From Ridgeia piscesae (Eukaryota; Annelida; Polychaeta; Sabellida; Siboglinidae): a stretch of 64,000 nucleotides of DNA. Positions 1 through 10,093 of this stretch are shown here, in pieces. The stretch lies in assembly GCA_025642075.2 (NCBI GenBank), contig JAODUO010000045.1, positions 405,001 to 469,000 on the forward strand, written 5' to 3'. Positions within the stretch are counted from its first letter, which is position 1, and every line of letters starts with the position of its first letter. The notes below the pieces were generated by a model, which saw only the letters and a list, made by a program, of their open reading frames with translations, made no database searches and was not told the DNA's origin. A program made the position numbers and the translations under genes.

Positions 1-69
1 GTATTAAAGTAGTTTCCTACGTAAATATAACACAATGATAAATACTTCAAACGCGTAAATTACGCTAGG

Positions 70-1020
70 CTACATGCCACTGCCTTCAGCCAGGGAGAGA
101 GCATGCTCGTCAATTCGACGACAACGCAACGTCATCACAACAACCGTACGCAATAATTTGTTCTGGAAGAGGTAGATAACGGGACAGACTATACCGTGAA
201 TAAGCAACCCCCACGTGGCCATCTTTGTGCATGCAACGCACACGTAACCAAGCCAGAGATGGGCGCAGTTCATTACGTCGACTGGCAGAATGAGAATGAC
301 GTAAGCGAGGATGATGACGCCACACTTCTTCGCGGCGATGAACGCCTTGCGACGGTTCTCATTGGCCGCCGTTTCCGCATCAGAGCCGGTACCAACCGTT
401 CTCGACATCTTTATGACGATGTAAAATATATACGCATAGATGCAGGACATTGCCACAAGCGGAGTCAGCGAAGCCGGAAAGAAAATGGCGTAGATACGGA
501 ATTGTTTATCGATGAGTCTATGATAAGAGCATTTTCCATTGTTAATCCAACCCAGATTCCAACCAAACATTGGCAGGTAGATAAACCCAGCGCCAATCAC
601 CCACAAAACGGCGACGTATTTTATAATTCTAGATCGCGAACAGTACACAGCGTGCTTAAACGGCCACCGGACAGCGACAAAGCGGTCGACGGCGATAATG
701 AACAGAGCGGAGATCGTCAGTTGCAAAGGCAGCGTTGACGTGCACACGACAAACACGCAGCCGTAGTAGCTGTGTGGGTACCCTCGCATAACGGCATTGC
801 CTATTGACATTGATGAAATAACATGCAACAAATCGCCGACAGCAAGAAAGATTAGCAGCACATTGCTTGAGCGTTTCCTCAACTGGCGACACCTGGCCAT
901 CGCAATAAGAATCACGGCGTTTGCAAGCAGCGACAACAAAGCCAACATCGGTTCAACTGTTGAGCTGATAGCTTTGAACGTATCATTGTTTGGGATCGTT
1001 TGGCGTTCTGGAGGTACCAT
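70..1020 (-). CDS. Class A (rhodopsin-like) GPCR, adenosine-receptor-like
   Basis: Single-exon reading frame of 316 residues with seven hydrophobic segments, at roughly residues 22-43, 54-77, 89-111, 133-153, 175-202, 231-252 and 265-286. Class A landmarks are visible: N34 in TM1, D63 in TM2 (motif AVGDLL), C88 pairing with C164 across the loops, DRF at 112-114 in place of DRY, and VRWP just after it. The FGWN motif at 152-155 and the short extracellular N-terminus with one N-glycosylation sequon (N12-D-T) recall adenosine receptors. TM6 has ILPVD without the usual CWxP tryptophan, and TM7 has CPVIY where NPxxY is expected. Third loop and tail are short. The frame starts at a Met well upstream of TM1 and ends in a TAG. 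Family membership is firm; the ligand is not known. It could equally belong to an orphan amine/adenosine/melanocortin-like expansion typical of invertebrates. Confidence 0.85.
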   Translation of the reverse strand: MVPPERQTIPNNDTFKAISSTVEPMLALLSLLANAVILIAMARCRQLRKRSSNVLLIFLAVGDLLHVISSMSIGNAVMRGYPHSYYGCVFVVCTSTLPLQLTISALFIIAVDRFVAVRWPFKHAVYCSRSRIIKYVAVLWVIGAGFIYLPMFGWNLGWINNGKCSYHRLIDKQFRIYAIFFPASLTPLVAMSCIYAYIFYIVIKMSRTVGTGSDAETAANENRRKAFIAAKKCGVIILAYVILILPVDVMNCAHLWLGYVCVACTKMATWGLLIHGIVCPVIYLFQNKLLRTVVVMTLRCRRIDEHALSLAEGSGM

Positions 1021-2489
1021 ACTTGTTGTTATTCGTCCAGTATAATACGGTTTGAAATACTTATTCCGGGTATTGGCAACTCGTCTTCTGTGACGGCAGA
1101 CCTATCGCGCATTTAAGCCAAGATGATCAGCGTGGTATTGAGTCCACTCCAGCTAAAACAGAACAAGGCAAACTATTTGATGTTATAGCACACAGGTAAC
1201 AAGCTAGGGAATGTTAACTTATCATTCCCTGCAACATGCGTGCTGATACCTCATTTTTATGTGTCTGTTATAACAACAGTTATGAAATTAGCTTAGTTGC
1301 TAACTGTGATCGAGAAACCATTACCTTATGTTTCACTTGTCTTAGGTATGGACCCACTTAATGTTTAAAAATTCCCTCAGCACAAGGCCCACTGCTTTAG
1401 TACTCACATCTCGAAGTGGGTGTTGCAATTTTTATCCACCAGTTCGAACGAGATTCGTTGAAGTTGAACGTGTGTACGCCTGCAAAAGCAACACGAGCTA
1501 TTACATGCCACGTAGAAATGCTGCGTAATATAATACAAAATAATTTTACAAAACGTCGATCTACAGGCACAGATGTTCAAAGAAGTAGGCAAATTGTCCG
1601 TACCTTCGATGTCCCATGTGTGTCTTTCCCAGTCGAGTCCCCGGTGCGTTGTGTTTCGACGTCTAAGCAGAAGAAGACTTTATAGCAAAATCGACTAAAA
1701 GCTTCGAGGGTGTGGCGAGGCTGACACGAAATTGAAAGCTTGAAAGCTTTCGCGTAAAAGGTTTAGCCGCGAGTTCGGTGAACAGATCCCTCGCAAGTCT
1801 CGTGCATCTTCTCCTAGTGGCGTATCCATTGCACAGGAATACGCCACAGGTCAGCACTCGAGTGCGTGATTATTTATTTTGTTGTTGAGTGCATGATCGT
1901 GAACGCCCTTATTTATCACGACGAAGGAATGTAGGTGATTGGATTCAATGTGTGTCATTGGATTCATAATGTGCTCATGGTAGGCCTAATGCTCGTTTTT
2001 TGTTTGTTATTGCAAAATGATATGGAAAGAAGTTCCTTCGAATGATATTCCATACATTATTTTACTGCACAGAATAAATGTCTGACGAACGTCGCATAAA
2101 GACTAATTTCACTTCCAAACAACCAGGGTAAAGAAATCCATGATCAAGATAAGATCATAATACGAATATAGAAATTCTACCCCGAGCTATACGACAGTAA
2201 AAATGTATCATAATCCACATCAGGCCGAAAGAAATAACCGAGTTATGTAGAATGTGACAGCACCAGACAATGAACATCTAATCGAGATACTTAAAACAGG
2301 AGAAGAGGCCTTTTCTAAGATAATTGCTAAACTACAGGATACGCCAAATGCTTATCAGAAAGATAAATACCACAGCATGGGAGAACGCGAAGATAGCGAT
2401 AATTCCCATGAAAAGAAATAACAAAGATACAAAAACTACAGACTGATATACAAGATACAAGAAGCTTTATTTAACGTCGGTTTACATGT
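1021..2489. other. Intergenic, no gene recognised
   Basis: AT-rich DNA upstream of the GPCR. Several short open frames occur on both strands (for example 1416-1685 and 1663-1857) but none shows a recognisable domain. GPCR promoter elements must lie in the first part, but I see no convincing TATA box. Confidence 0.5.
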
Positions 2490-2497
2490 GAATTTGA
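2490..2497. repeat. Target-site duplication, left copy
   Basis: The 8-mer GAATTTGA lies immediately before the left terminal inverted repeat and recurs exactly at 4032-4039 after the right end. An 8-bp duplication is the hallmark of hAT-superfamily insertion. Confidence 0.85.
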
Positions 2498-3606
2498 CAG
2501 TGGTGGGATGTAACGAAGTACATTTACTTCGTTACATTACTTAAGTAGTTTATTTTGAAATCTACTTGTAACGAAGTACATTTTTGTGGAATTACTTTTA
2601 CTTGTAACGAAGTACTTTTTTATTTACTTTATTACTTTTTTACTTCTAAATTTTGCGTTACTATAGTCTACCACCAATTTTAAAACTACCATCAACCCCT
2701 GATTGTGTAGTCGTTGTTTGCTTTGCGCTCGGACCGACATCAATCGTGTTTCACGCTGATCTGTTATATAACTGGCGCTTGGTTTCCGAGACGTCCCAGC
2801 GTGTGTTAAGACCCATGAAAAGTCTGTTTGATTAAGGTCAATTAAAGAGTAAATGTGGTGCAAGGCGTTGTTTGTTTTGTGCAGACATCAATGATCAGTC
2901 GCGTTTCCCTTCTGCCAGTCCTGGCTTCTGTGCTTCCGTAAGACCATCGTCCATGCCGCGAGTCAAAGGCTTGAAAATTGCAATCGAGATTCATTGACAC
3001 TTCTTGTTTAGAAATCGGATAAATAGGTTGCATCTCAGTAGAAAAGATCAGTATAATGCTACGCTGAAATGTAATGATGAATTGCGTCGCAAATATTAGG
3101 CGTAACACTTCGGCTTCGCAACGCAAAACATGCTACTGATGCATAAACTTATGAATTCATCAACCGTCTATAAAATTGTAGGAGTCGTAGTAATTTTGGC
3201 GTGGTAAATGCGAGTTATAAATCGGTATTTTAACGATAACTGAAAGACGAAGGAAGTTGTGCCAATAATGAGCGTATTTATTTTAGTTTTCAATCTTTAT
3301 GCGCGTTCAGCGACTGAGAGCCAGGTTATTATTCTCGATATCATATTATCGCTCATCTCCATACAATTTTACTTTATTTAGTTCAACATTCAACAGTGTG
3401 TAACACTGTTTTCTGAACATCGCATAGGCTGCGCGGTCGACACGCAGTACCTTCCTGTACCTACGAGGTTTGTGGTGCAATGGCTGCATTGGTCTTCTTT
3501 TAAATACCGTTGGCAGTAGATACAGAATGGAATCGTAGTAAATATGAACGCTAAATCTAAATATCAAGACACCTTAAATTTAGTCATTATCTTAAGCTAA
3601 CAAAAT

Positions 3607-3617
3607 TATATATATAC

Positions 3618-3692
<75 letters not shown>
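3607..3692. repeat. (TA)n microsatellite
   Basis: Near-perfect TA dinucleotide run with a few TACATA interruptions at its left edge, lying inside the 2498-4031 transposon. Confidence 0.95.
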
Positions 3693-3695
<3 letters not shown>

Positions 3696-3795
3696 TATAA
3701 GTCAAACATCAACATCATAATTGAATTGGTGGCATCAGAAGATCTTATATAAGTTTATATATGTCATCATCATCGTATATAGTATATCGTATATC

Positions 3796-3796
<1 letters not shown>

Positions 3797-3863
<67 letters not shown>
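3797..3863. repeat. (TA)n microsatellite
   Basis: Second TA run inside the same transposon, preceded by ATATCGTATA variants. Confidence 0.95.
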
Positions 3864-3866
<3 letters not shown>

Positions 3867-4031
3867 CACTGACCGAATACTTTTGTACTTTTACTTAAGT
3901 AGTTTTGTGGAGCGGTACTTTTACTTCAGTAGTTTTTTTCGGGGGTACTTTTACTTTTACTTAAGTAATTATTTGGGAGGTTACTTTTACTTTTACTTAG
4001 TTACTTTTCTGGAGTACTTGTTACAGCACTG

Positions 4032-4039
4032 GAATTTGA
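4032..4039. repeat. Target-site duplication, right copy
   Basis: GAATTTGA, identical to 2490-2497. Confidence 0.85.
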
Positions 4040-4174
4040 TAACATTAGCTCATCTGATTAGCTCATACAGCGCTTTATACATGAACAGATGAACCTGGCG
4101 GACTACGGCATGGCACGTCACGAACAGATGCACCCGCCAGACCACACGATTGCTCGCATGTCAATACAGCTGTC

Positions 4175-5767
4175 AGCAATGGGGATTTAAAGAAGCCGCA
4201 AGTTTGTTTGACAGTTTGATGTCTAAGAACAAAACGATTGAGGAGGTTTGCTCAGCATATGTGCTATATAGAATCAGACACGTGATCGAAAGGCAGAAAG
4301 AAACCTTGAAGCAATGACGCACAACTTGCTTGTGGGTGCAGGACATGAACATGATCGACATACTCAGAATATTTATCAAAGCGGGACGAACAGGGGATTG
4401 GGACCTACATCTACAAATTGTTTGTGAGATGCTTCCATACTTCCTAGCTGCTGGCCACACATTGTATGGCAAATCTGCAAATGTGTGCCTGAACAATATG
4501 CCGGAGTTGGAGAAGAAACACCCGGATGTTCACATGAGCTTTAAACTAGTCATTGGGCAGGCCTTTCATCATATTTAGTCATCGAACAAGTGTTGGTGCG
4601 AAGCGTGAAGACAACAGGCGGTTTAGCGCGTGGGTGTGAACTCACTGAGACTCAAAGGCTTGTCTGGCTTCTGTCAATGTCAGCCTGTGCTGAGGCTAAC
4701 TGCGCCATGCAAGACCTGACCGCCATAACTTACAATGCAAGTGATCAACACAAAGAGGCAACTAAAGCGAGACAGGAATGGGACTCCAAAGACAGAAGAG
4801 CTATTGTAGAGACTGCAGAACAGGAATCCATTCACTGACGATTGATATCTCCGTAGCATTTCGAGCGGTGTAACTACAGACAATGAAGTGAATGAAGACA
4901 AGGCAAATGAAATAGGAACTCAGATCCTTGAATCGATGATCGGAGAAAGCACCTTGGACTACTCATTCCGAAGGAAAGCATCACACTGAATGATAAAACA
5001 TGCGTGAAATTCAATGATGACGTAAACTCCTCCTCACGCGTCTTCTGGTATAGTAGGAGAAAGATGTGATGAACTGCGTCTGGTCCGTGAAGCTTGAACT
5101 ATGTAGCTATCCATTTGCTTTGTTCGAAGAAACTGGGATGATGCAACTTGCCAATAAACCCCTCCTTGCTGACGCAATATGGAAACTGCTCGGAGACCTT
5201 CCCCAAAAGCGGCCCTACTGGGGAGAAGTGCAGTATGTTCTCGGTGGGGGATCACTTATTCATCGAATTCCATGGCATCGAGGTACTACCTATAGAGGCA
5301 TATGCACACAATACATCACATATGTGCGAAGATGGTACAGCAATGCATTTGTTGTATTTGGTGGCTACGAAGCTGGACCATCAGCAAAGGATATGACCCA
5401 CAAAAGGCGAACACGCAGATGTGCTTCAACAGCAGTTCACTTCGCAAGTGACATGCGATTGCAGACAAAGAAGGAACAATTCCTGGCCACCAGAGAAAAC
5501 AAGCAAAGATTCAACAACTTACTGAGCACACAACTGAGCCGGGTGGTGTTGTTTTCTTGCAAACGAGGATGCTGACCTTATGATCGTTAAAAAACATTAC
5601 CGAGCTCATCGAACTAGTACTCCTGTACTTTCGACATGAACCCTTTTATGTCTACTTAATGGTAGAGCATAAACAGAACACAACACACCAAGTAAAGATC
5701 TGGAACATCAGAGCTCTCACAAGACACTGGGTCCAGTTGTATGCAATCATATCTTCTTCGAACATGC
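4175..5767 (+). pseudogene. Decayed multicopy invertebrate gene family, 5' and middle part
   Basis: Frameshifted remains of a large protein that I recognise, from memory only, as an uncharacterised multicopy family in invertebrate genomes; its function is unknown to me. Readable blocks in order: 4330-4540 (IFIKAGRTGDWDLHL, MLPYFLAAGHTLYGKSA, KKHPDVH), 4590-4838 (RSVKTTGGLARG, ETQRLVWLLSM, SDQHKEATKARQ), 5080-5575 (LCSYPFALFEETGMM, GGGSLIHRIPW, PSAKDMTHKRR) and 5570-5595 (DADLMIV). GGSLIHRIPW and the acidic DADLMIV block could belong to a nuclease-like (PIN-type) fold; that is inference. Stops and frameshifts separate the blocks. The frame for GPVVCNHIFFEHAML runs into the left end of a transposon at 5776 and resumes at 7757. 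Confidence 0.7.
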
Positions 5768-5775
5768 TATGCTAG
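5768..5775. repeat. Target-site duplication, left copy
   Basis: TATGCTAG directly before the transposon end; repeated exactly at 7757-7764. Confidence 0.85.
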
Positions 5776-6042
5776 CACGGGCGTCGATCGGTGGGGGACG
5801 GAGGGACGCGTCCCCCCTACTTTTCAGCCTGGGGGACAGCATAGGAATTGTCCCCCCCCCACTTTTCAGTTCAGAAAACTTGCGGGGCATGTAGCCTGAC
5901 TCACCACTCCTCTCTCTTAAAAGCCGCTACATACCGACTAGTAGCTAGACAATAAACTCGCGATATGAAGTTCCGACCACCCATTAGAAAATCGACTGGC
6001 CACAGCGCGCAACTTGATCTTACTTCAGTAAATAATCATCAT

Positions 6043-6467
6043 GCCGGTGTAGCACTTACATTTTTCCGGCGTTATAAACGTTCCGATTTACGTTTCTGCG
6101 CATGCCCGATAAATGTAAAATCATTAATGTGCAGTGAAACGACAGTGCATTTATGGTATAAATATTACGGGTTGTTCGTTAGGATATATATAAAGTTATT
6201 TGTAGTGAATTAACACGAGGCAAACAAGTTTTGAAGCATGTTTTGATAGCAAACGTGATTATGGTCGCCATAATCAGTGACGGTGATTTAAACAAACGTA
6301 AGATGTTATTGTATTGAACGACATTTTAAGCAACTCTTCACAATAATCATCACAGAACAGTTGCTTTGTCGTTTCGCTGCACATTGGTGATTTTATATTT
6401 ATCGCGCATACGCAGAAACGTCAATCGGAAAGTTTATAACGACCGCAAAAATGTAAGCGCGACACCG
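6043..6467. repeat. Inverted repeat inside the hAT-like element
   Basis: About 105-bp arms. The left arm contains GTTTCTGCGCATGCCCGAT and the right arm its diverged reverse complement ATCGCGCATACGCAGAAAC, with about 210 bp between them. Could form a hairpin or be a nested fold-back insertion. Confidence 0.65.
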
Positions 6468-6706
6468 GGCTGAGCCGCTGCCGTGCTCTGTCAGTTTGCA
6501 TCCTTGTGTTGATATTATTGGTAGGTTCTAGCCATCAAGCACATTATAAATTATGAAATTTGTGTTTCATATTCACCCCTTGCCTGCTTGATGCTTATCG
6601 CCTACGACCGAAGCGGCTGATTCCTGCACTTTGTGTAACTTATTCCCATTTGAGTGATGCCAAATTTCTTTGCCAAAATGTAGGATTGGGAAGTTCTACA
6701 CAGCAT

Positions 6707-7205
6707 GGGTGTCGATCGGTGGGGACGAGGGGACCACGTCCCTCCACTTTTCAGCCTAGGAAATGTCCCCCAACTTTTTCAGTTCATAAAAAACAAATTT
6801 ACAGGCATATAGCGAGGCTGATCACTCCCCTCTCTTAAAAGGTCTAGTAGTAAAATTAATATACGAGTTCAGATATAAACTTCCGACTACCAGTTGAAAA
6901 TTATTAGATAAATTACTTGGTTGACCGCAACTAGATCTTAGTTCAGTAAATATTCATCATGCCGGGCTCTGTCAATTAGCACTTTGTGTTGATATGTTAA
7001 TAGGCACTAGCCATCAAGCACATTATAGATTATTATTTTTTTTGTCCTGTCACCCCTTGGATTGCAGCCTGGTCGCCCTGATGGATATTTATATCGCCTA
7101 CGGCGGAATCAGCGGATTCCTGCACTTTGTGTAATTTGATCCCATTTGAGTGATGACAAATTTCTTTGCCAAATGGTGGGATTGGGAAGTCCTACACAGG
7201 CACCC
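6707..7205. repeat. Diverged tandem duplicate within the transposon
   Basis: Repeats the terminal block of the element (GTCGATCGGTGGGG, then the CCACTTTTCAGCCT motif and a CCCTCTCTTAAAAG motif) and a second block around AGCCATCAAGCACATTATA and TTCCTGCACTTTGTGTAA that is also present at 6530-6640. Indicates tandem duplication or insertion of a sister element near the end of the first. Confidence 0.6.
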
Positions 7206-7492
7206 GTGTAACAGTTGTATCTTGTCACCACGGACCATAGATATAAATAGAACACACTAGAAGAACTGTAGGGAAAATATTAATGCCATGGACTTAGTGC
7301 CACGGACTTATATGCACATAAGTCCTTGTTGTCACTCTACGAATGAGGCAAGCAGTTATGGGTCCATAGTCTAGCCTCCAAAACATTTCAGGGTTTGGGG
7401 TGAGCCATGGCCGCTCTTCAAATATATGTAGCCAACATAACTATTTTAAATAGCATAACATAAAGGCCTTTGTTTATTTTAGAATTAGCACC

Positions 7493-7648
<156 letters not shown>

Positions 7649-7756
7649 AATTAGATATTATAATTACACATACATAAAAATTATACATACATAAAAATAC
7701 ATACATATAAATTCGTCCCCCGTCCCCCCACTTTTAAAACCGGATCGACGCCCCTG

Positions 7757-8365
7757 TATGCTAGGATGTGATACCACATCACGCGTGTACAGGACTGGTA
7801 AGACCACAGCTCTAAAGAAAGCTATGAGTAATGAACACTTCAGGAATCAAGCAGACGTGTTCGAATCAGCAGCACCAACTGGTTTACTGCGGAAGGACAG
7901 GCTCTCGTATGTGTTGACGGTGGGAACGTTGGCGAAAACCTTGATGAGTTGTGGTACAATCGGTTCATTGAAGAAGTATCATCAAACACAGCGTGTGTAC
8001 AGGGGAAACATCTACCCCCCTCCCCCCCCACTTCTGCCGCTGCCCTCTATCACAGCTTCAGGATCTATTATCAGATCCAACAAAGTGGAAAGGATCCTGA
8101 GAAAACTTTGAAAGCCACTGGCTGGGGCTGGATTGTCAAAGACAACTGTCTTGTTCCAAAGATGACTCATCACCAGCAGCACCCGCCCATTTGCTGTCGG
8201 TCGTCCGTTGTGAATGCAAGGAAGACTGCAATACGCTGCGGTGTAGTAGCAGGAGGAATGGACTTGGGTGAACTTTCGTGTGCGGCGTGTGCAAAGGAAG
8301 TACCAGTCAAAAGTGCGCAGACATTACTGTTGAAGCTCTCGATGACAGCCGCGATTGAATGTGGC
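7757..8365 (+). pseudogene. Decayed multicopy invertebrate gene family, 3' part
   Basis: Continuation of the 4175-5767 pseudogene after the transposon. Blocks: MLGCDTTSRVYRTGKTTALK and FRNQADVFESAAPT (about 7758-7870), ELWYNRFIEEVSSNTACVQ (about 7940-8000), PPTSAAALYHSFRIYYQIQQ (about 8022-8085), GWGWIVKDNCLVPKMT (about 8118-8165), then a cysteine cluster VRCECKEDCNTLRC..CGVCKG (about 8198-8320) resembling a CXC-type zinc-binding tail. At least two frameshifts and one in-frame TGA, which replaces an expected cysteine in the cluster, show it is dead. Function of the intact family is unknown to me. Confidence 0.7.
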
Positions 8366-9497
8366 ATCTACTGGGAAATGACACTGTTTGTTTTATTTCT
8401 GTTTATACACTCACGCACGCATACCCACACATACACGCGCACGCGCGCAGTAGGTATATTCCACTGAAGGTGTATGGTGGTTATACGTGTAAGCAACATT
8501 CGGTCGATTGCAGTTGTACTGCCCCGTGGTGACTAAAACCCGGGGATCACTGTGTTTATAAGTCGATTTTCATCTTGCTACTTAATTGACTTCAATATTT
8601 ATACATGGTTGGATTGATATGAATATTGTCTTTCCAGCAATGTTAATTATGTGTAAAAACTATGCAAAAAAATACACTATTCTGTGTAAATAATTAAGGC
8701 ATATCCATACATTTCACTTCGTGAAAACAATGACCGGGACCGGCTTTCAACCATTTGTCAGAATTGTCACAAATGACAATGTTCCACGGCGTGGGTTTCG
8801 GTAGGCTTTGTAATGTCGACATAGAATACTAACTAAAACCGTAACCATAATTACTGAACTTGCAGTTTGCTTGATGCTAAAACATAGATTGACGGGTCCA
8901 CGCCGAAAATCGGGGTACCCATCGATCAGTTACGATATTTTGCAAATGTATTTATAATAACATTATGACTTTAAATCCAGTGTAATTACACATATTAGGA
9001 TCCCTTAAACAGCTAAATGTATTATCTTTCCAACGATATATGTATTAATTGGTTATACTGTTATAACGAGAAATTATTTATGCAACACGAACTATGTGTA
9101 CCCCCCCCCCATTTTTCTTAGACCTACAGTCATTCAGAAACACGTGAAAATGACAATGCCACCAAGTGGATTTTGGTGGACTTTGGACTAACGACTAACT
9201 TATGATCTTATATAATTTTTATTTACTTATATCTTTATCGTATTTACCATGTGTTCACAAAGATTAACTTAGTAAGTAACAGTTGACAACATTAACAAAT
9301 AAATAAAACCCAAATGCCCAGCTAACACTAAAGTGGCGCCGCCACCCGGAGTTAATGGTGACACTAATGTTTGTACGCACAAAAAGGGGTACTTTGCCTG
9401 CAACTCGAAAAAATACACGAACACAGCCACTTACACTTACATTCACCAAGTTTTATATCATGCATCTAACATACCTTACCGTGTTTCATAGTTACAA
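8366..9497. other. Intergenic, nothing recognised
   Basis: AT-rich, with a short CA/CG-rich patch at 8411-8450 and a C10 run near 9100. No open frame with a recognisable domain. Confidence 0.5.
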
Positions 9498-10093
9498 ATG
9501 TATAGAATAAATAAGGAGAAAATCAATAGAGTAAATTCCACAACATTTTCAGGTGTAGTAATTGATTGCAAATTAAACTGGAAAAGTCACATTTTATCAG
9601 TAAGATCTAAACTATCAAAATGCTGTGCTATTTTGTATAGAGCCAGTTCCTTGATTAACAAACATGGTATGCATATTTTGTACTATTCTATTTTCATGCC
9701 TTATATTATGTATTGTGCTGAAGTATGGGGTAACACATATGCTACAAATATTCATTGTTTAGTTTTATTACAGAAAAGGGTTATAAGATTAATTTGTGGT
9801 GCCAAGACTTGATCACACAAATTTACTTTTTCACAAGTACATATTCTTAAATTACCAGATATGGTAAAGCTAAAAACTGCTATAATTATGTTTAAGGCAT
9901 ATTGTTATATATTACCAATGAATGTACAAAAAAAATTGAAATACATGAATCACGATATTCATCCAAGCATAAATGTAAGTTCAAGCAAATCTATGTACGT
10001 ACTAACTTTAAAAGTATGTGTATTTCTGTTACTGGAGTTAAACTTTGGAACTCCTTCGATAATTCAGAGACCATTTTTGCCAACATAAATTAG
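9498..10093 (+). pseudogene. LINE (non-LTR retrotransposon) reverse-transcriptase C-terminus, decayed
   Basis: The translation carries the typical end of a LINE polymerase: FSGVVIDCKLNWKSHI, LYRASSLINKHGMHILYYS, PYIMYCAEVWGNTY and LLQKRVIRLICGAK (9498-9809). One TGA at 9810-9812 is followed in the same frame by HILKLPDMVKLKTAIIMFK (about 9840-9900). A frameshift near 10000 then gives SVTGVKLWNSFDNSE and a stop near 10093. These blocks match Jockey/CR1-like LINEs in style; the clade is not determined. Neither the 5' part of the polymerase nor an endonuclease is present, as in a 5'-truncated insertion. Confidence 0.75.

Larger units (their letters stand above)
2498..4031. mobile_element. Non-autonomous hAT-like DNA transposon, 1.53 kb
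   Basis: The left end begins CAGTGGTGGGATGTAAC and the right end, read on the other strand, begins CAGTGCTGTAACAAGTAC. The element is flanked by an exact 8-bp duplication (GAATTTGA). Subterminal regions on both sides are packed with ACTTTTACTT and GTAACGAAGTAC motifs (2510-2640 and 3880-4020), plausible transposase-binding repeats. No transposase frame is visible inside; the interior holds short frames and two long (TA)n tracts. CAGTG termini plus an 8-bp duplication are known hAT characters; lack of coding capacity makes it non-autonomous. Confidence 0.8.
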
